DNA of 64,000 nt from an uncultured Mollicutes bacterium (GTDB taxonomy: Bacteria > Bacillota_I > Bacilli_A > RFN20 > CAG-826): assembly GCA_900540385.1 (NCBI GenBank), contig UQFY01000004.1, positions 1-64,000 on the forward strand, in the 5' to 3' direction. Position 1 is the stretch's first letter. Every line of letters starts with the position of its first letter. The notes beneath the pieces were generated by a model. That model was given only the letters and a program-made list of their open reading frames with translations. It had not been told where the DNA came from and made no database searches. This document shows, in pieces, positions 15,606 to 23,961 of this stretch. The position numbers and the translations under genes were made by a program.

Positions 15606-16331
15606 ATGATTAACGAATTTTCCCGTCTCCAATTGTTATTAGATGATGTTTCTTTCCAGAAAGTGCAACAAAGCAAAGTTGCAATTTTTGGCGTTGGAGG
15701 AGTGGGAGGATATGTTTTAGAAGCCCTTGCTAGAGCGGGCGTTATGCATTTTGCTTTGATTGACAATGATGATTTTTCTTTAACGAATCTGAATCGTCAG
15801 ATTCTTGCTACGCATCAAAGTGTTGGTAAGAATAAAGTGGAAGTGGCTAAAGAAAGAATTCTTTCCATTAACCCTCATGCGGAAGTAAAAACCTATTGTC
15901 AGTTCTATCTACCAAGTGAAGAACCGCCTATTTCCTTTGAAGAATACGATTATATTGTTGATGCAATTGATACGGTGACTGCTAAAATCGACCTTATTTT
16001 GAAAACAAAAGAAGCGGGGAAGAAGATCATCTCCTCCATGGGATGTGGCAATCGTTTTGACCCTTCAAAGCTCCGTCTTGGTGATATTTATCAAACGGAA
16101 ATGGATCCTCTAGCAAAAGTCATGAGAAGAGAATTAAAGAAACGTGGAATCAAATCTTGCCCCGTTCTTTATTCACTAGAAAAACCAACTAAGCCGAAGA
16201 AGGAAAATGAAGAGATCACAAAGAAAACGAATGTACCAGGCTCTTCTCCTTTTGTACCATCTGTTGGTGGTATAATGATTGCATATTGGATTTTCCAAGA
16301 TATTACTGGCATTAAAGAGCCAACCTGTTAA
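15606..16331 (+). CDS. tcdA: tRNA threonylcarbamoyladenosine dehydratase (TcdA/CsdL-like)
   Basis: An E1-like enzyme that uses ATP to cyclize the t6A modification at position 37 of tRNA. The nucleotide-binding loop GVGGVGGYV (about residues 28-36) and the ThiF/MoeB pattern DNDDFSLTNLNRQ (about 56-68) are present. Residues KKIISSMGCGNRFDP (about 138-152) and SCPVLYS (about 182-188) match TcdA rather than MoeB or ThiF, and no zinc-type C-terminal Cys pair is seen. The 241-residue length is usual. There is no ribosome site before ATG; a small hairpin ATGCCT-AAA-AGGCAT lies at 15578-15592. The start of pepF follows the stop by 16 bases, so they may be co-transcribed. Confidence 0.9.
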   Translation: MINEFSRLQLLLDDVSFQKVQQSKVAIFGVGGVGGYVLEALARAGVMHFALIDNDDFSLTNLNRQILATHQSVGKNKVEVAKERILSINPHAEVKTYCQFYLPSEEPPISFEEYDYIVDAIDTVTAKIDLILKTKEAGKKIISSMGCGNRFDPSKLRLGDIYQTEMDPLAKVMRRELKKRGIKSCPVLYSLEKPTKPKKENEEITKKTNVPGSSPFVPSVGGIMIAYWIFQDITGIKEPTC

Positions 16332-16347
16332 AAAGAAAGGACACATT

Positions 16348-18120
16348 ATGACAACGAAATGGGATTTAACAAAACTGTATGAAAATGAAGCAGATTTCGA
16401 AAAGGATTTAAAGACATTTAAGGAAGTGTATGTTCCAAAAATTGCTACCTTCGAAGGCAAATTAGGTGAAGAGAAATCTTTTATTGAATGCCTTCAAACA
16501 GAAAGAGAAGTTAACTCTATTTTAGAGAGACTTTATCTATATTCTGCTTGCGCTTCGGATTTAGATAAACGTGATATTGCTGCTAGCGAAAGAGTCGCAA
16601 AGGTTGTCGCTGCCATGAACGCTTATTCTAGCAACGCTAGCTATATCGACCCTGAAGTCCTTGCTGTTGGCAAAGAGAAAGTCGATTCTTTCTTAGAACA
16701 TAATCCTGATTATAAACAAGAGTTTGATTTTGCTTTCGATAAACTTTTCCGTGGACAAAAGCACGTTCTTTCTAGCTATGGCGAGAAACTTCTTTCTTCC
16801 TTTAATAATCTCGAGGGAGATGGAGCGGAACTTTATTCGTTGCTTACGGTTGCAGACTATAAACCAAAGACCGTTACCTTAGAAGGCAAAGAAATAGAGG
16901 TCAATATGTCCAACTGGCATACGCTTATTGAGAAAGCGGAGACGGAAGAAGATAGAGCCCGTATCTTTGAATCCCTCTATTCTTGGTATGACGAGCATAA
17001 AAACGCCTATGGACAAATCTATAACACCGTTTTGCATGCGGAATATGCCGAAATGAAAGCAAGAGGATATACCTCCATTCTTGAAGAGCACCTCTTCCGT
17101 AATAACATCCCTCTTTCCGTTTTCCATAACCTCATTGAAGTAGCGTCCACGGATAACGCTTCTTTGAAGAAATATTACGAATTAAGAAAGAAATACCTTC
17201 ACTTAGAAAAACATCGTTCTTACGATCGTTTCCTCCAACTTGCTAAATCCGATAAGAAATACACCTACGAAGAAGCAAAAGATATCTTCTTTGACTCTCT
17301 TAAGGCTTTCCCTGAAGATTATCAAAAGAAAGCAAGAGAAGTCACTAAGGAAGGCTATGTTGACGTTTATCCAAGCGCTGGAAAGAGAACAGGCGCTTAT
17401 AGCACGGGTGGAGCGAACATTCATCCATTCATCCTCCTTAATTTTGAAGGAACCTTAGATGATGTTTTCACCCTCGCTCATGAATCCGGTCACTCTATCC
17501 ACACCTTATATTCCGAAGAGTCCCAACCTGTTTCGAAACAGGATTACACCATTTTCGTTGCGGAGATTGCTTCGACCTTCAATGAACACAACCTTCTTGA
17601 TTATCTCTTAAAGAGAGGAGATTTAAGCAAGAACGATAAGATCTTCTTACTCCAAAAAGCTATCGACGAAATCTGTGCTACCTTCTATCGTCAAGCCTTG
17701 TTCGCCCAATATGAATATGAAATCTCCCTTCTTGCTGAGAAAGACGAACCAATCAACTATCAAGTCTTATCCAATAAGATGATTGAACTTTATAAGCAAT
17801 ATTACGGAATTGATATTCACGAAGAAAAAGTGAAAGAGCTTGTCTGGGCTTATATCCCTCATCTTTTCTACACCCCATTCTACGTTTATCAATATGCGAC
17901 ATCCTTTACCGCTTCGATGCTTCTTTATCAGAACGTTAAAGAAGGAAAAGAAGGTGCTTTCGATAAGCATATTTCTCTCTTAAAGATGGGTGGAAGCGAT
18001 TACCCGGTGCAAGAAGTTATGAAAGCAGGTGTTGACTTCACCAAGAAAGAAACGTTCTATTCTTGCCCACGCAGAATGGATGAACTTGTTAGTGAGCTTG
18101 AAAAACTTCTTGAAGAATAA
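16348..18120 (+). CDS. pepF: Oligoendopeptidase F (M3B metallopeptidase)
   Basis: A cytoplasmic zinc peptidase that degrades oligopeptides. The zinc motif HESGH lies at residues 378-382, with the third ligand Glu expected in FVAEIASTFNE about 25 residues later. The 590-residue length and the opening WDLTKLYENE fit PepF. I chose the start at 16348 because GAAAGG lies nine to fourteen bases upstream; the longer reading from 16279 would overlap tcdA. The next promoter's -35 box abuts the stop codon. Confidence 0.96.
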   Translation: MTTKWDLTKLYENEADFEKDLKTFKEVYVPKIATFEGKLGEEKSFIECLQTEREVNSILERLYLYSACASDLDKRDIAASERVAKVVAAMNAYSSNASYIDPEVLAVGKEKVDSFLEHNPDYKQEFDFAFDKLFRGQKHVLSSYGEKLLSSFNNLEGDGAELYSLLTVADYKPKTVTLEGKEIEVNMSNWHTLIEKAETEEDRARIFESLYSWYDEHKNAYGQIYNTVLHAEYAEMKARGYTSILEEHLFRNNIPLSVFHNLIEVASTDNASLKKYYELRKKYLHLEKHRSYDRFLQLAKSDKKYTYEEAKDIFFDSLKAFPEDYQKKAREVTKEGYVDVYPSAGKRTGAYSTGGANIHPFILLNFEGTLDDVFTLAHESGHSIHTLYSEESQPVSKQDYTIFVAEIASTFNEHNLLDYLLKRGDLSKNDKIFLLQKAIDEICATFYRQALFAQYEYEISLLAEKDEPINYQVLSNKMIELYKQYYGIDIHEEKVKELVWAYIPHLFYTPFYVYQYATSFTASMLLYQNVKEGKEGAFDKHISLLKMGGSDYPVQEVMKAGVDFTKKETFYSCPRRMDELVSELEKLLEE

Positions 18121-18149
18121 TTGAGAAGACATTCTCACTTAGTTATAAT
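18121..18149 (+). promoter_or_regulatory. Promoter of the tRNA-Ile/Ser unit
   Basis: -35 TTGAGA (18121-18126) and perfect -10 TATAAT (18144-18149), 17 bp apart; the -35 begins directly after the pepF stop codon. Confidence 0.8.
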
Positions 18150-18172
18150 GTTTAGGCTGCTTTTGCAGCCCT

Positions 18173-18248
18173 GGTCCATTAGCGCAGTGGTTAGAGCGAA
18201 CGACTTATAATCGTTAGGTCTCAGGTTCAAACCCTGAATGGACCACCA
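18173..18248 (+). tRNA. tRNA-Ile (anticodon TAT)
   Basis: Acceptor GGTCCAT / ATGGACC, anticodon stem AACGA / TCGTT with loop CTTATAA giving TAT, T-arm CAGGTTCAAACCCTG and encoded CCA. This is the minor isoleucine tRNA reading ATA. Confidence 0.95.
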
Positions 18249-18249
18249 T

Positions 18250-18341
18250 GGAGGCATACCCAAGCGGTTGAAGGGGTCGGTCTTGAAAACCGATAGTGGG
18301 ATCATATCCCAGCTAGAGTTCGAATCTCTATGCCTCCGCCA
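18250..18341 (+). tRNA. tRNA-Ser (anticodon TGA)
   Basis: Acceptor GGAGGCA / TGCCTCC, anticodon loop CTTGAAA giving TGA, a long variable arm typical of tRNA-Ser (around GTGGGATCATATCCCA) and an encoded CCA end. It is the upstream boundary of the acquired segment that follows. Confidence 0.96.
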
Positions 18342-18350
18342 TCGGAAATA

Positions 18351-18374
18351 ACACGGAGAAATCCGTGTTTTTTA
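18351..18374 (+). terminator. Terminator of tRNA-Ile/Ser; copy 1 of a repeated hairpin
   Basis: Hairpin ACACGGA-GAAA-TCCGTGT (18351-18368) followed by a T run. The same 18 bases recur at 19856-19873, and a variant at 20507-20524. Confidence 0.85.
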
Positions 18375-18492
18375 TTTTTTCACTCACATAAACGACTTTA
18401 TATGGAGTTTTCTTGATAAAAATAGGTAAGTTTAATTATAATACTATTGAAAAATTCTTACGTATGCGGAACAAATATTCAGTGGAGGCTTT

Positions 18493-19734
18493 ATGCAAAT
18501 CATAGAAAGAGATTCCTATTTACAGAAACTGATTAATAAAAGAGGCAATGGTCTTGTCAAAATTGTTACGGGTATAAGAAGATGTGGAAAATCTTTCTTG
18601 CTTGATCCTTTGTTTAAAGATTATTTGATAGGGGAAAAGGTACAAGAAGACCATATCATTAAATTGGACATGGATGAAAGAAGAAACGAAAAGTACCGGA
18701 ATCCTGACGTATTAGATGAATATGTCAGAAATCTAATCCAGGATGATCGAATGTATTATCTTTTGTTGGATGAAGTTCAGAAAGTTGATGACTTCGAGTC
18801 CGTTTTGAATGGGTTCCTGCATATTCGGAATCTGGATGTTTATGTGACAGGAAGCAATTCTAAATTCCTGTCTTCTGATATTGTTACGGAGTTTAGAGGA
18901 AGAGGTGATGAGATCAGAGTGTTTCCTTTGTCTTTTTCGGAATTCACTTCCGCCTTTAACGGGACGACAGACGAAGCGTGGCAACAATACGTCACTTACG
19001 GAGGTATGCCTAGAATTGTTTTTTGTGCGGATGAAGCCGAAAAAAGCCATTATCTAAAACAGCTGTTTGAAAAAACATACCTCTCCGACATCATCGAAAG
19101 AAACAAGGTTCAAAGAACGGACATCCTGGATTCCCTTGTCAATATTCTATCTTCTTCCATCGGTTCTCTTACTAATCCCAACAAACTATTGAACACATAT
19201 GTCAGCAGCGGAGTGAAAGATATATCCATAAATACAATAAATAAATATCTGGGTTATCTGCTCGATTCTTTCTTGATTGAAAAATCGGAACGCTATGACA
19301 TCAAAGGGAAAAAGTACATTCATACTCCCTTTAAGTTTTATTTTTCTGATATCGGGTTAAGAAATTCAAGATTGAATTTCAGACAGCAGGAAGAAAATCA
19401 TATCATGGAAAACATCCTATTCAACGAACTCTTATTCCGCGGATACAATGTGGATGTAGGTGTTTTGCCAATCCGGGAAGGAAACGACAAGAAACAGGTG
19501 GAAATCGATTTTGTGTGCAACCAGTTCAATAAGCGGTATTACATACAGTCATCATTGTCGCTAGACACAAGAGAGAAGACAACTCAGGAAGAAAGACCAC
19601 TGCTGAATGTACCGGATAATTTCAAGAAAATAATCGTGGTCAAGGATAGTATTAAGCCGTGGATAACGGAAGAAGGAATTTCTGTTATCGGAATAAAGGA
19701 ATTCCTCTTGAATAAGAACAGCCTGGATATCTGA
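18493..19734 (+). CDS. AAA ATPase with DUF4143 (AAA_14 family)
   Basis: A 413-residue cytosolic ATPase. Walker A is GIRRCGKSFLL (about residues 27-37) and Walker B is LLLDEVQKV (about 91-99), the layout of the AAA_14 plus DUF4143 proteins that are widespread in gut bacteria. The C-terminal part (from about residue 195) carries the DUF4143 region with a nuclease-like EIDFVC stretch near residue 337. The exact function is unknown; mobile or defence-related roles have been suggested for relatives. Codon choice differs from neighbours (many CTG and CGG codons), and the gene sits between two copies of the tRNA-Ser terminator, so it was probably acquired. GGAGG ribosome site present. Confidence 0.88.
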   Translation: MQIIERDSYLQKLINKRGNGLVKIVTGIRRCGKSFLLDPLFKDYLIGEKVQEDHIIKLDMDERRNEKYRNPDVLDEYVRNLIQDDRMYYLLLDEVQKVDDFESVLNGFLHIRNLDVYVTGSNSKFLSSDIVTEFRGRGDEIRVFPLSFSEFTSAFNGTTDEAWQQYVTYGGMPRIVFCADEAEKSHYLKQLFEKTYLSDIIERNKVQRTDILDSLVNILSSSIGSLTNPNKLLNTYVSSGVKDISINTINKYLGYLLDSFLIEKSERYDIKGKKYIHTPFKFYFSDIGLRNSRLNFRQQEENHIMENILFNELLFRGYNVDVGVLPIREGNDKKQVEIDFVCNQFNKRYYIQSSLSLDTREKTTQEERPLLNVPDNFKKIIVVKDSIKPWITEEGISVIGIKEFLLNKNSLDI

Positions 19735-19855
19735 GAGTTGGTTTAAACAAGAATTAAAAGGGAAAACACATCATTACGACATTACGGACTTTTCATAGTT
19801 ATGATGTTTTTAAGACAGTTCGGAAAAATACACTACTGGCCCGCCACTAAAAAAT

Positions 19856-19877
19856 ACACGGAGAAATCCGTGTTTTC
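19856..19877 (+). terminator. Terminator, copy 2 of the repeated hairpin
   Basis: ACACGGA-GAAA-TCCGTGT at 19856-19873, identical to the hairpin after tRNA-Ser, followed by TTTTC. The bases before it include CCCGCCA (19840-19846), similar to a tRNA 3' end. Confidence 0.7.
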
Positions 19878-19895
19878 TTTATCCTTCGAAGTTAA

Positions 19896-19928
19896 CGTAC
19901 TTGTTTATGTACGCTTTTTTAGTATAAT
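19896..19928 (+). promoter_or_regulatory. Promoter and operator of the toxin-antitoxin pair
   Basis: An inverted repeat CGTAC-N8-GTACG (19896-19913) overlaps a -35-like TTGTTT (19901-19906); the -10 TATAAT lies at 19923-19928. YefM-type antitoxins recognise palindromes built on a TGTACA core, and the GTAC half-sites fit that. Confidence 0.5.
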
Positions 19929-19947
19929 CATAACGAGGTGAAGAAGT

Positions 19948-20199
19948 ATGGCAACAACAAATGTTACGGAATTAAGAAAAAACCTGTTCAGCACGGTAGA
20001 TTCTGTCATTAAATTCAATGAGCCCGTTCAGGTGACGACGAAAAACGGAAACGCCATTCTTTTAAGCGAAGAAGATTATAATGCGCTTTTGGAAACGGTT
20101 TATCTTATGTCGCAACCTGGATTGGTTTCTAAAATCAAAGAAGGCGAAAAGGAAAGAACATCCGAAATGTCCGAATTCAATCCGAAAGAGGAATGGTAA
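19948..20199 (+). CDS. YefM/Phd family antitoxin
   Basis: An 83-residue antitoxin. The N-terminal DNA-binding and dimer part shows the family pattern NVTELRKNLFSTVDSV and PVQVTTKNGNAILLSEEDYNALLETVYLM. The acidic, flexible C-terminus (about residues 60-83) should wrap and block the toxin. The stop codon directly touches the toxin start, as is typical of such pairs. It probably represses its own promoter at the GTAC inverted repeat just upstream. Confidence 0.92.
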   Translation: MATTNVTELRKNLFSTVDSVIKFNEPVQVTTKNGNAILLSEEDYNALLETVYLMSQPGLVSKIKEGEKERTSEMSEFNPKEEW

Positions 20200-20463
20200 A
20201 TGTGGGTTGTCCTTTTTACTAAGAATGCTGAAAAAGACAAACCGAAATTAAAAGCGGCCGGTTTAGAGAAGAAAGCCAAGTCTTTACTCATATTGCTTTC
20301 CGAAAATCCGTTTCAAGCACCTCCTTCTTATGAAAAACTTGTTGGTGATTTGAACGGATATTATTCCCGTAGAATCAATATTCAGCATCGTCTTGTTTAT
20401 CGCGTTGATTCTCAAAAAAATATCGCGATTGTTCACTCCATGTGGTCGCATTACGAACGATAA
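20200..20463 (+). CDS. YoeB/Txe family mRNA interferase toxin
   Basis: An 87-residue toxin of the RelE superfamily, YoeB/Txe branch, which cuts mRNA on the ribosome. The conserved core YSRRINIQHRLVYRV (about residues 55-69) includes the catalytic Arg region; the Glu in SYEKLVG (about 45) and the C-terminal SHYE (about 82-85) provide the other active-site positions known from YoeB. All look intact, so the toxin should be active. It starts immediately after the antitoxin stop codon. Confidence 0.92.
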   Translation: MWVVLFTKNAEKDKPKLKAAGLEKKAKSLLILLSENPFQAPPSYEKLVGDLNGYYSRRINIQHRLVYRVDSQKNIAIVHSMWSHYER

Positions 20464-20506
20464 AGGATCCAAATAATTTCTACTTTGTCATGCCGTTGGA
20501 CATTTA

Positions 20507-20531
20507 ACACGATGAAATCCGTGTTTTTTTT
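20507..20531 (+). terminator. Terminator, variant copy 3 of the repeated hairpin
   Basis: ACACG-ATGAAATC-CGTGT at 20507-20524 and a run of eight T. It differs from copies 1 and 2 only in the stem-loop junction. Confidence 0.7.
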
Positions 20532-20977
20532 GAATATCTAAATCAGTCTTAGTTAATGGACATTACGTCTCTAATGGTTAAAACTTATCTTTTCGGTTTC
20601 TAGGGTGGATGTAGATAATAAAAGCGGTTAAGTGATTGTTCACCTTCTTTCTTTCAAGTTTTTTAAATCAAAGTCAAAAAGTTAATAAAATTTAAAAGTT
20701 TTTGACTTCAAATCCCAAAACTTTGAAAAAACCAAAAGTTTTTGACTTCGAAGTCAAAAAACCTGTCGCTTTTGCAGAAATGTAGAAATGATTTTTTAAT
20801 GGGATTTTGATCTTTAGGAAAACTAGGGAAAATTAAAACTGAAATCAAATACAGTTTTAGAGAATAAAAATTGTAAATAAACATAGAATAAACGCATCCT
20901 AACGAATAAAATGTAAAAAATATTCTTAAATTGAAGCTAACTCAGATATCTAAAAAGGCTTACGGAGAACCATTCAA
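20532..20977 (+). other. AT-rich gap with direct repeat and palindrome
   Basis: No gene is visible in this region. It contains a 16-bp direct repeat, AAAAGTTTTTGACTTC, at 20694-20709 and 20734-20749 (40 bp apart). The second copy opens a 22-bp perfect palindrome (20739-20760) centred on TTCGAA. A related inverted copy AAGTCAAAAAGTT lies near 20670. The set looks like an operator array for the ABC transporter that follows. Confidence 0.45.
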
Positions 20978-21040
20978 ATAATAATCCTAGAAAACATTCA
21001 AAAAACATATCGATCAAAAAACAAGAAACAAACGATCGCT

Positions 21041-23911
21041 TTGAAAAATGTGTCTTTGTCTCTTCCGGATAATGGCTTAGTTTTCATTTTGGGAAAGTCT
21101 GGTTCTGGGAAGACAACGTTGCTGAATATTTTAGGCAGCTTGGACTCTTTTGATTCGGGAGAAATGATCGTAAATGGAAAGAGTCTCAAACAATTGAAAC
21201 AAAAAGAAGTGGACGATTATCGAAAGAACTATGTTGGGTTTGTTTTCCAAGATTTTAATCTACTAGATGAATTTAATGTTAAGGACAATATTGAGCTCGC
21301 CTTACGTTTGCAAGGGAAAAAAGACAATCAAGATGACATTTCTCGATTACTAAAAGAAATGGATTTAGAAAATATTGAATCGAAGTTCCCTCAAGAGCTT
21401 TCTGGTGGGCAAAAACAAAGGGTGGCTATAGCAAGAGCCTTAATTAAAAAACCGAAAATGATATTAGCTGATGAACCTTGTGGCTCCTTAGATGAAGAAA
21501 CGGGCGAAAGCATCATTCAAATATTGAAACGAGAAAGCAAAGACAAACTCGTTGTCGTAGTTTCGCATAATAATAGCCTCGCCGAAAAATACGCGGACCG
21601 TATCATTAAAATGAGGGAAGGAATAATCCTTGAAGAAAAAGTAAACCAACGAATAAATCAAGAACCTCATTTAAATCCAAACAGCGAAAAAGAAGAAACC
21701 AATAATAGTTTAAAGAAAAGCAAATTACCTTGGAACTTTTCGCTCAAGATGGGTTTTCATTATCTTTCTACGCGAAAAATACGCTTGGCTTTTACGATAC
21801 TCTTTTCTTTCTTGTCTCTATCTTTGTTTTCTGTTTCTGAAGTTATAGCGAACTATTCTCCAGCAAATTCCATCTACCATTCGCTTACTTCTAGAAAAAA
21901 TAGGCATTTTTCTGTTAGCTATGAAGCAAAACACGATAATGACGATTATTTTACTACCCAACGAATTAGCGAAGAAACCAAAGAGCATTTTGAGAGGACT
22001 TATGGTGTTTTAAGTGACGGGACATGTACTTTCTCTTCCTCACTTGGCTCCTCCTTTGAATCTTATCCAATTTCTCTTCCAGAAATAAATGAATCACCAA
22101 ATTTGTTAAATATTTCTGAAAATAGGATGACTCAATTAGGCTTCTCCTTACTTTGTGGTAAATTACCAGAGAAAGCTGGTGAAATCGCTTTAACAGATTA
22201 TCATTTCTATATTTTTCAAAATATCGGTTTTAAAGATTTCACTAATCATGCATGTCCAAACGTAATTAGCGGTTCTCTTTTGCAAAGCCCTTCCGATTTA
22301 TTAGGAAAGACAATTTGTTTTTCCGGAAATTATTTTACAATCAGCGGTTTTTTAAATACAAACACCATAAGCAACTATCATGAACATCTAGATAAATTGT
22401 TCTCGTTTAGCAAAGAAGAAGTTCAAAATTACATCAAAGATAATTCTTTAGAATACGATTTTTTCAGAAACGAAATATCTTACAATTATCCTAGCAATAT
22501 TTATTGCTCTTCCAGCTTTGAGTCTAAATTGAAGGATGGCTATGGCTTTCATCCTATTAAGAGTAATCTTTCTCCAATGAATAACGGAAACGGACCGTAT
22601 TCTTATGGGTTTGATAGGTTTGCAACCGATGCTGTTCAAGAATCGACTGTTGAATTTTTAGGAGAATATCAAAATATTGCTGATTCCTCGCAAATTATCG
22701 TTTCTTCTTCTCTTAAATCCACGATATTAGAAGTGGATGATACAAAAACATTGGAAGAGAATGATCAAACCGCATCTTTCATAGAATTCGTTTTAAAAGA
22801 TGGTTATTGGGAAAAAGTGGAAACAAATTGCACCTTCTCTTCCCCATCTGATTTCTTTAACCGAGGAAAGAAAACACACATCTTTCATTATTTGCTTAAC
22901 CATCTTCCAAACAACTCCGTGTTTGAAAAATATTGTTTAGATTATTATCACTCTGGAGCATTACGAGATCCTTCCTCGCTATTAACAAACGAAATGAAAG
23001 CATTTGCTTATTTTTCTTTTTTGACAAATGAATACGACTATAGGCAATTTATTTCAAATGAGATGAAAGACTTTATCTTTAAGAAGGCTTTTGATGAAGG
23101 AATAATGAATCCGTTTGGAACGGAAACGAAAGAATATCTTGATGACTTGTTTGAAAATTACGTCTATGGAAAATATAAGAAAGACAAGAATTATGTGATC
23201 CATTGTGAATATCAAAATATAAAAACTTATACAGATAAAAAGACATTTGATTTTACTTTGATTGGTTTTTTTGACGATCCCTTCGGTGAAAACGCAAAGA
23301 AAGCATTAGTTAGCAAGGAAATTTTTGACCAATTGACCGATCCAATAAACTTTGGATATTCCAACTTGCTTTGTGATTTAGATGGAAAAGAGATAAAAAT
23401 GTATGATTTGTTAAAAGACAGTTTCAATCAAAAGACAAATGAACGCTTCTATTTGAAAAATCCTGTATCAGGAAAAGTCGTCACTTTTCATCGACAACTT
23501 TCTTTTCTATCTTCCACGTTTTCTTATGTTGGATTAATACTCGGAATTTTATCTGTTTTGCTTTTTTGCTATTTCATACTTGGAACGATTTACTCTTCCA
23601 CAAAAGAAATTGGCATTTTAAGGTCCTTAGGAACAAGAAAAATGGAGATATTCCGTATTTTCCTCACGGAGTCTTTATTCGTTGCTTTTCTCGATTTTAT
23701 TTTGGCGACGATTCTTTGCGTTGTTTCCGTTCATTTTTTGAATCTCTTCGCCATAGAAAAGATAGGCTTAGCAGTCAGCGTTTATTTCTTTGATTGGCTT
23801 AGTGCGTTCATTTTGCTTGGGCTCTCATTCATAAGCGCCTTGATTTCTTCTTCCGTTCCGTTTTTGTCTTTTTTGAGAAAGAAGCCTGTTTCTATTATAA
23901 AGAAAGAATAG
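21041..23911 (+). CDS. ABC transporter, fused ATPase and MacB/FtsX-like permease
   Basis: Residues 1-190 are an ABC ATPase: Walker A GKSGSGKTT (about 17-25), signature LSGGQKQRVAIARAL and Walker B MILADEPCGSLDEETG. A transmembrane helix follows near residue 250, then about 560 extracytoplasmic residues, then three C-terminal helices of the FtsX/MacB type. Such fused proteins export or sense peptides, lipids or antibiotics. The only usual start is a TTG at 21041, but it removes the first beta strands of the ATPase. Upstream in frame, codons for IILENIQKTYRSKNKKQTIAL continue to about 20978 with no ATG, GTG or TTG; only ATA, ATT and ATC are available, near a GGAG at 20964. The true start is therefore probably a rare codon, or the start was lost. 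Confidence 0.85.
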   Translation: MKNVSLSLPDNGLVFILGKSGSGKTTLLNILGSLDSFDSGEMIVNGKSLKQLKQKEVDDYRKNYVGFVFQDFNLLDEFNVKDNIELALRLQGKKDNQDDISRLLKEMDLENIESKFPQELSGGQKQRVAIARALIKKPKMILADEPCGSLDEETGESIIQILKRESKDKLVVVVSHNNSLAEKYADRIIKMREGIILEEKVNQRINQEPHLNPNSEKEETNNSLKKSKLPWNFSLKMGFHYLSTRKIRLAFTILFSFLSLSLFSVSEVIANYSPANSIYHSLTSRKNRHFSVSYEAKHDNDDYFTTQRISEETKEHFERTYGVLSDGTCTFSSSLGSSFESYPISLPEINESPNLLNISENRMTQLGFSLLCGKLPEKAGEIALTDYHFYIFQNIGFKDFTNHACPNVISGSLLQSPSDLLGKTICFSGNYFTISGFLNTNTISNYHEHLDKLFSFSKEEVQNYIKDNSLEYDFFRNEISYNYPSNIYCSSSFESKLKDGYGFHPIKSNLSPMNNGNGPYSYGFDRFATDAVQESTVEFLGEYQNIADSSQIIVSSSLKSTILEVDDTKTLEENDQTASFIEFVLKDGYWEKVETNCTFSSPSDFFNRGKKTHIFHYLLNHLPNNSVFEKYCLDYYHSGALRDPSSLLTNEMKAFAYFSFLTNEYDYRQFISNEMKDFIFKKAFDEGIMNPFGTETKEYLDDLFENYVYGKYKKDKNYVIHCEYQNIKTYTDKKTFDFTLIGFFDDPFGENAKKALVSKEIFDQLTDPINFGYSNLLCDLDGKEIKMYDLLKDSFNQKTNERFYLKNPVSGKVVTFHRQLSFLSSTFSYVGLILGILSVLLFCYFILGTIYSSTKEIGILRSLGTRKMEIFRIFLTESLFVAFLDFILATILCVVSVHFLNLFAIEKIGLAVSVYFFDWLSAFILLGLSFISALISSSVPFLSFLRKKPVSIIKKE

Positions 23912-23920
23912 AATGAACTT

Positions 23921-23945
23921 TTAAAAAAGTGGCGTTAAGCCGCTT
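23921..23945 (-). terminator. Terminator of the GH2 gene
   Basis: Seven-pair hairpin AAGTGGC (23927-23933) / GCCGCTT (23939-23945, one G-U pair); on the minus strand it is followed by a T run. It may also stop the convergent ABC gene. Confidence 0.7.
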
Positions 23946-23961
23946 CATGATATGAGAAACT

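Noticed and set aside
16279..16347. Upstream extension of pepF
   Set aside because: Overlaps tcdA in another frame; PepF proteins start at the W-D-L-T-K-L-Y segment.
18493..20463. Integrated phage or plasmid with integrase at tRNA-Ser
   Set aside because: No integrase, recombinase or phage structural gene is present; only an ATPase and a toxin-antitoxin pair.
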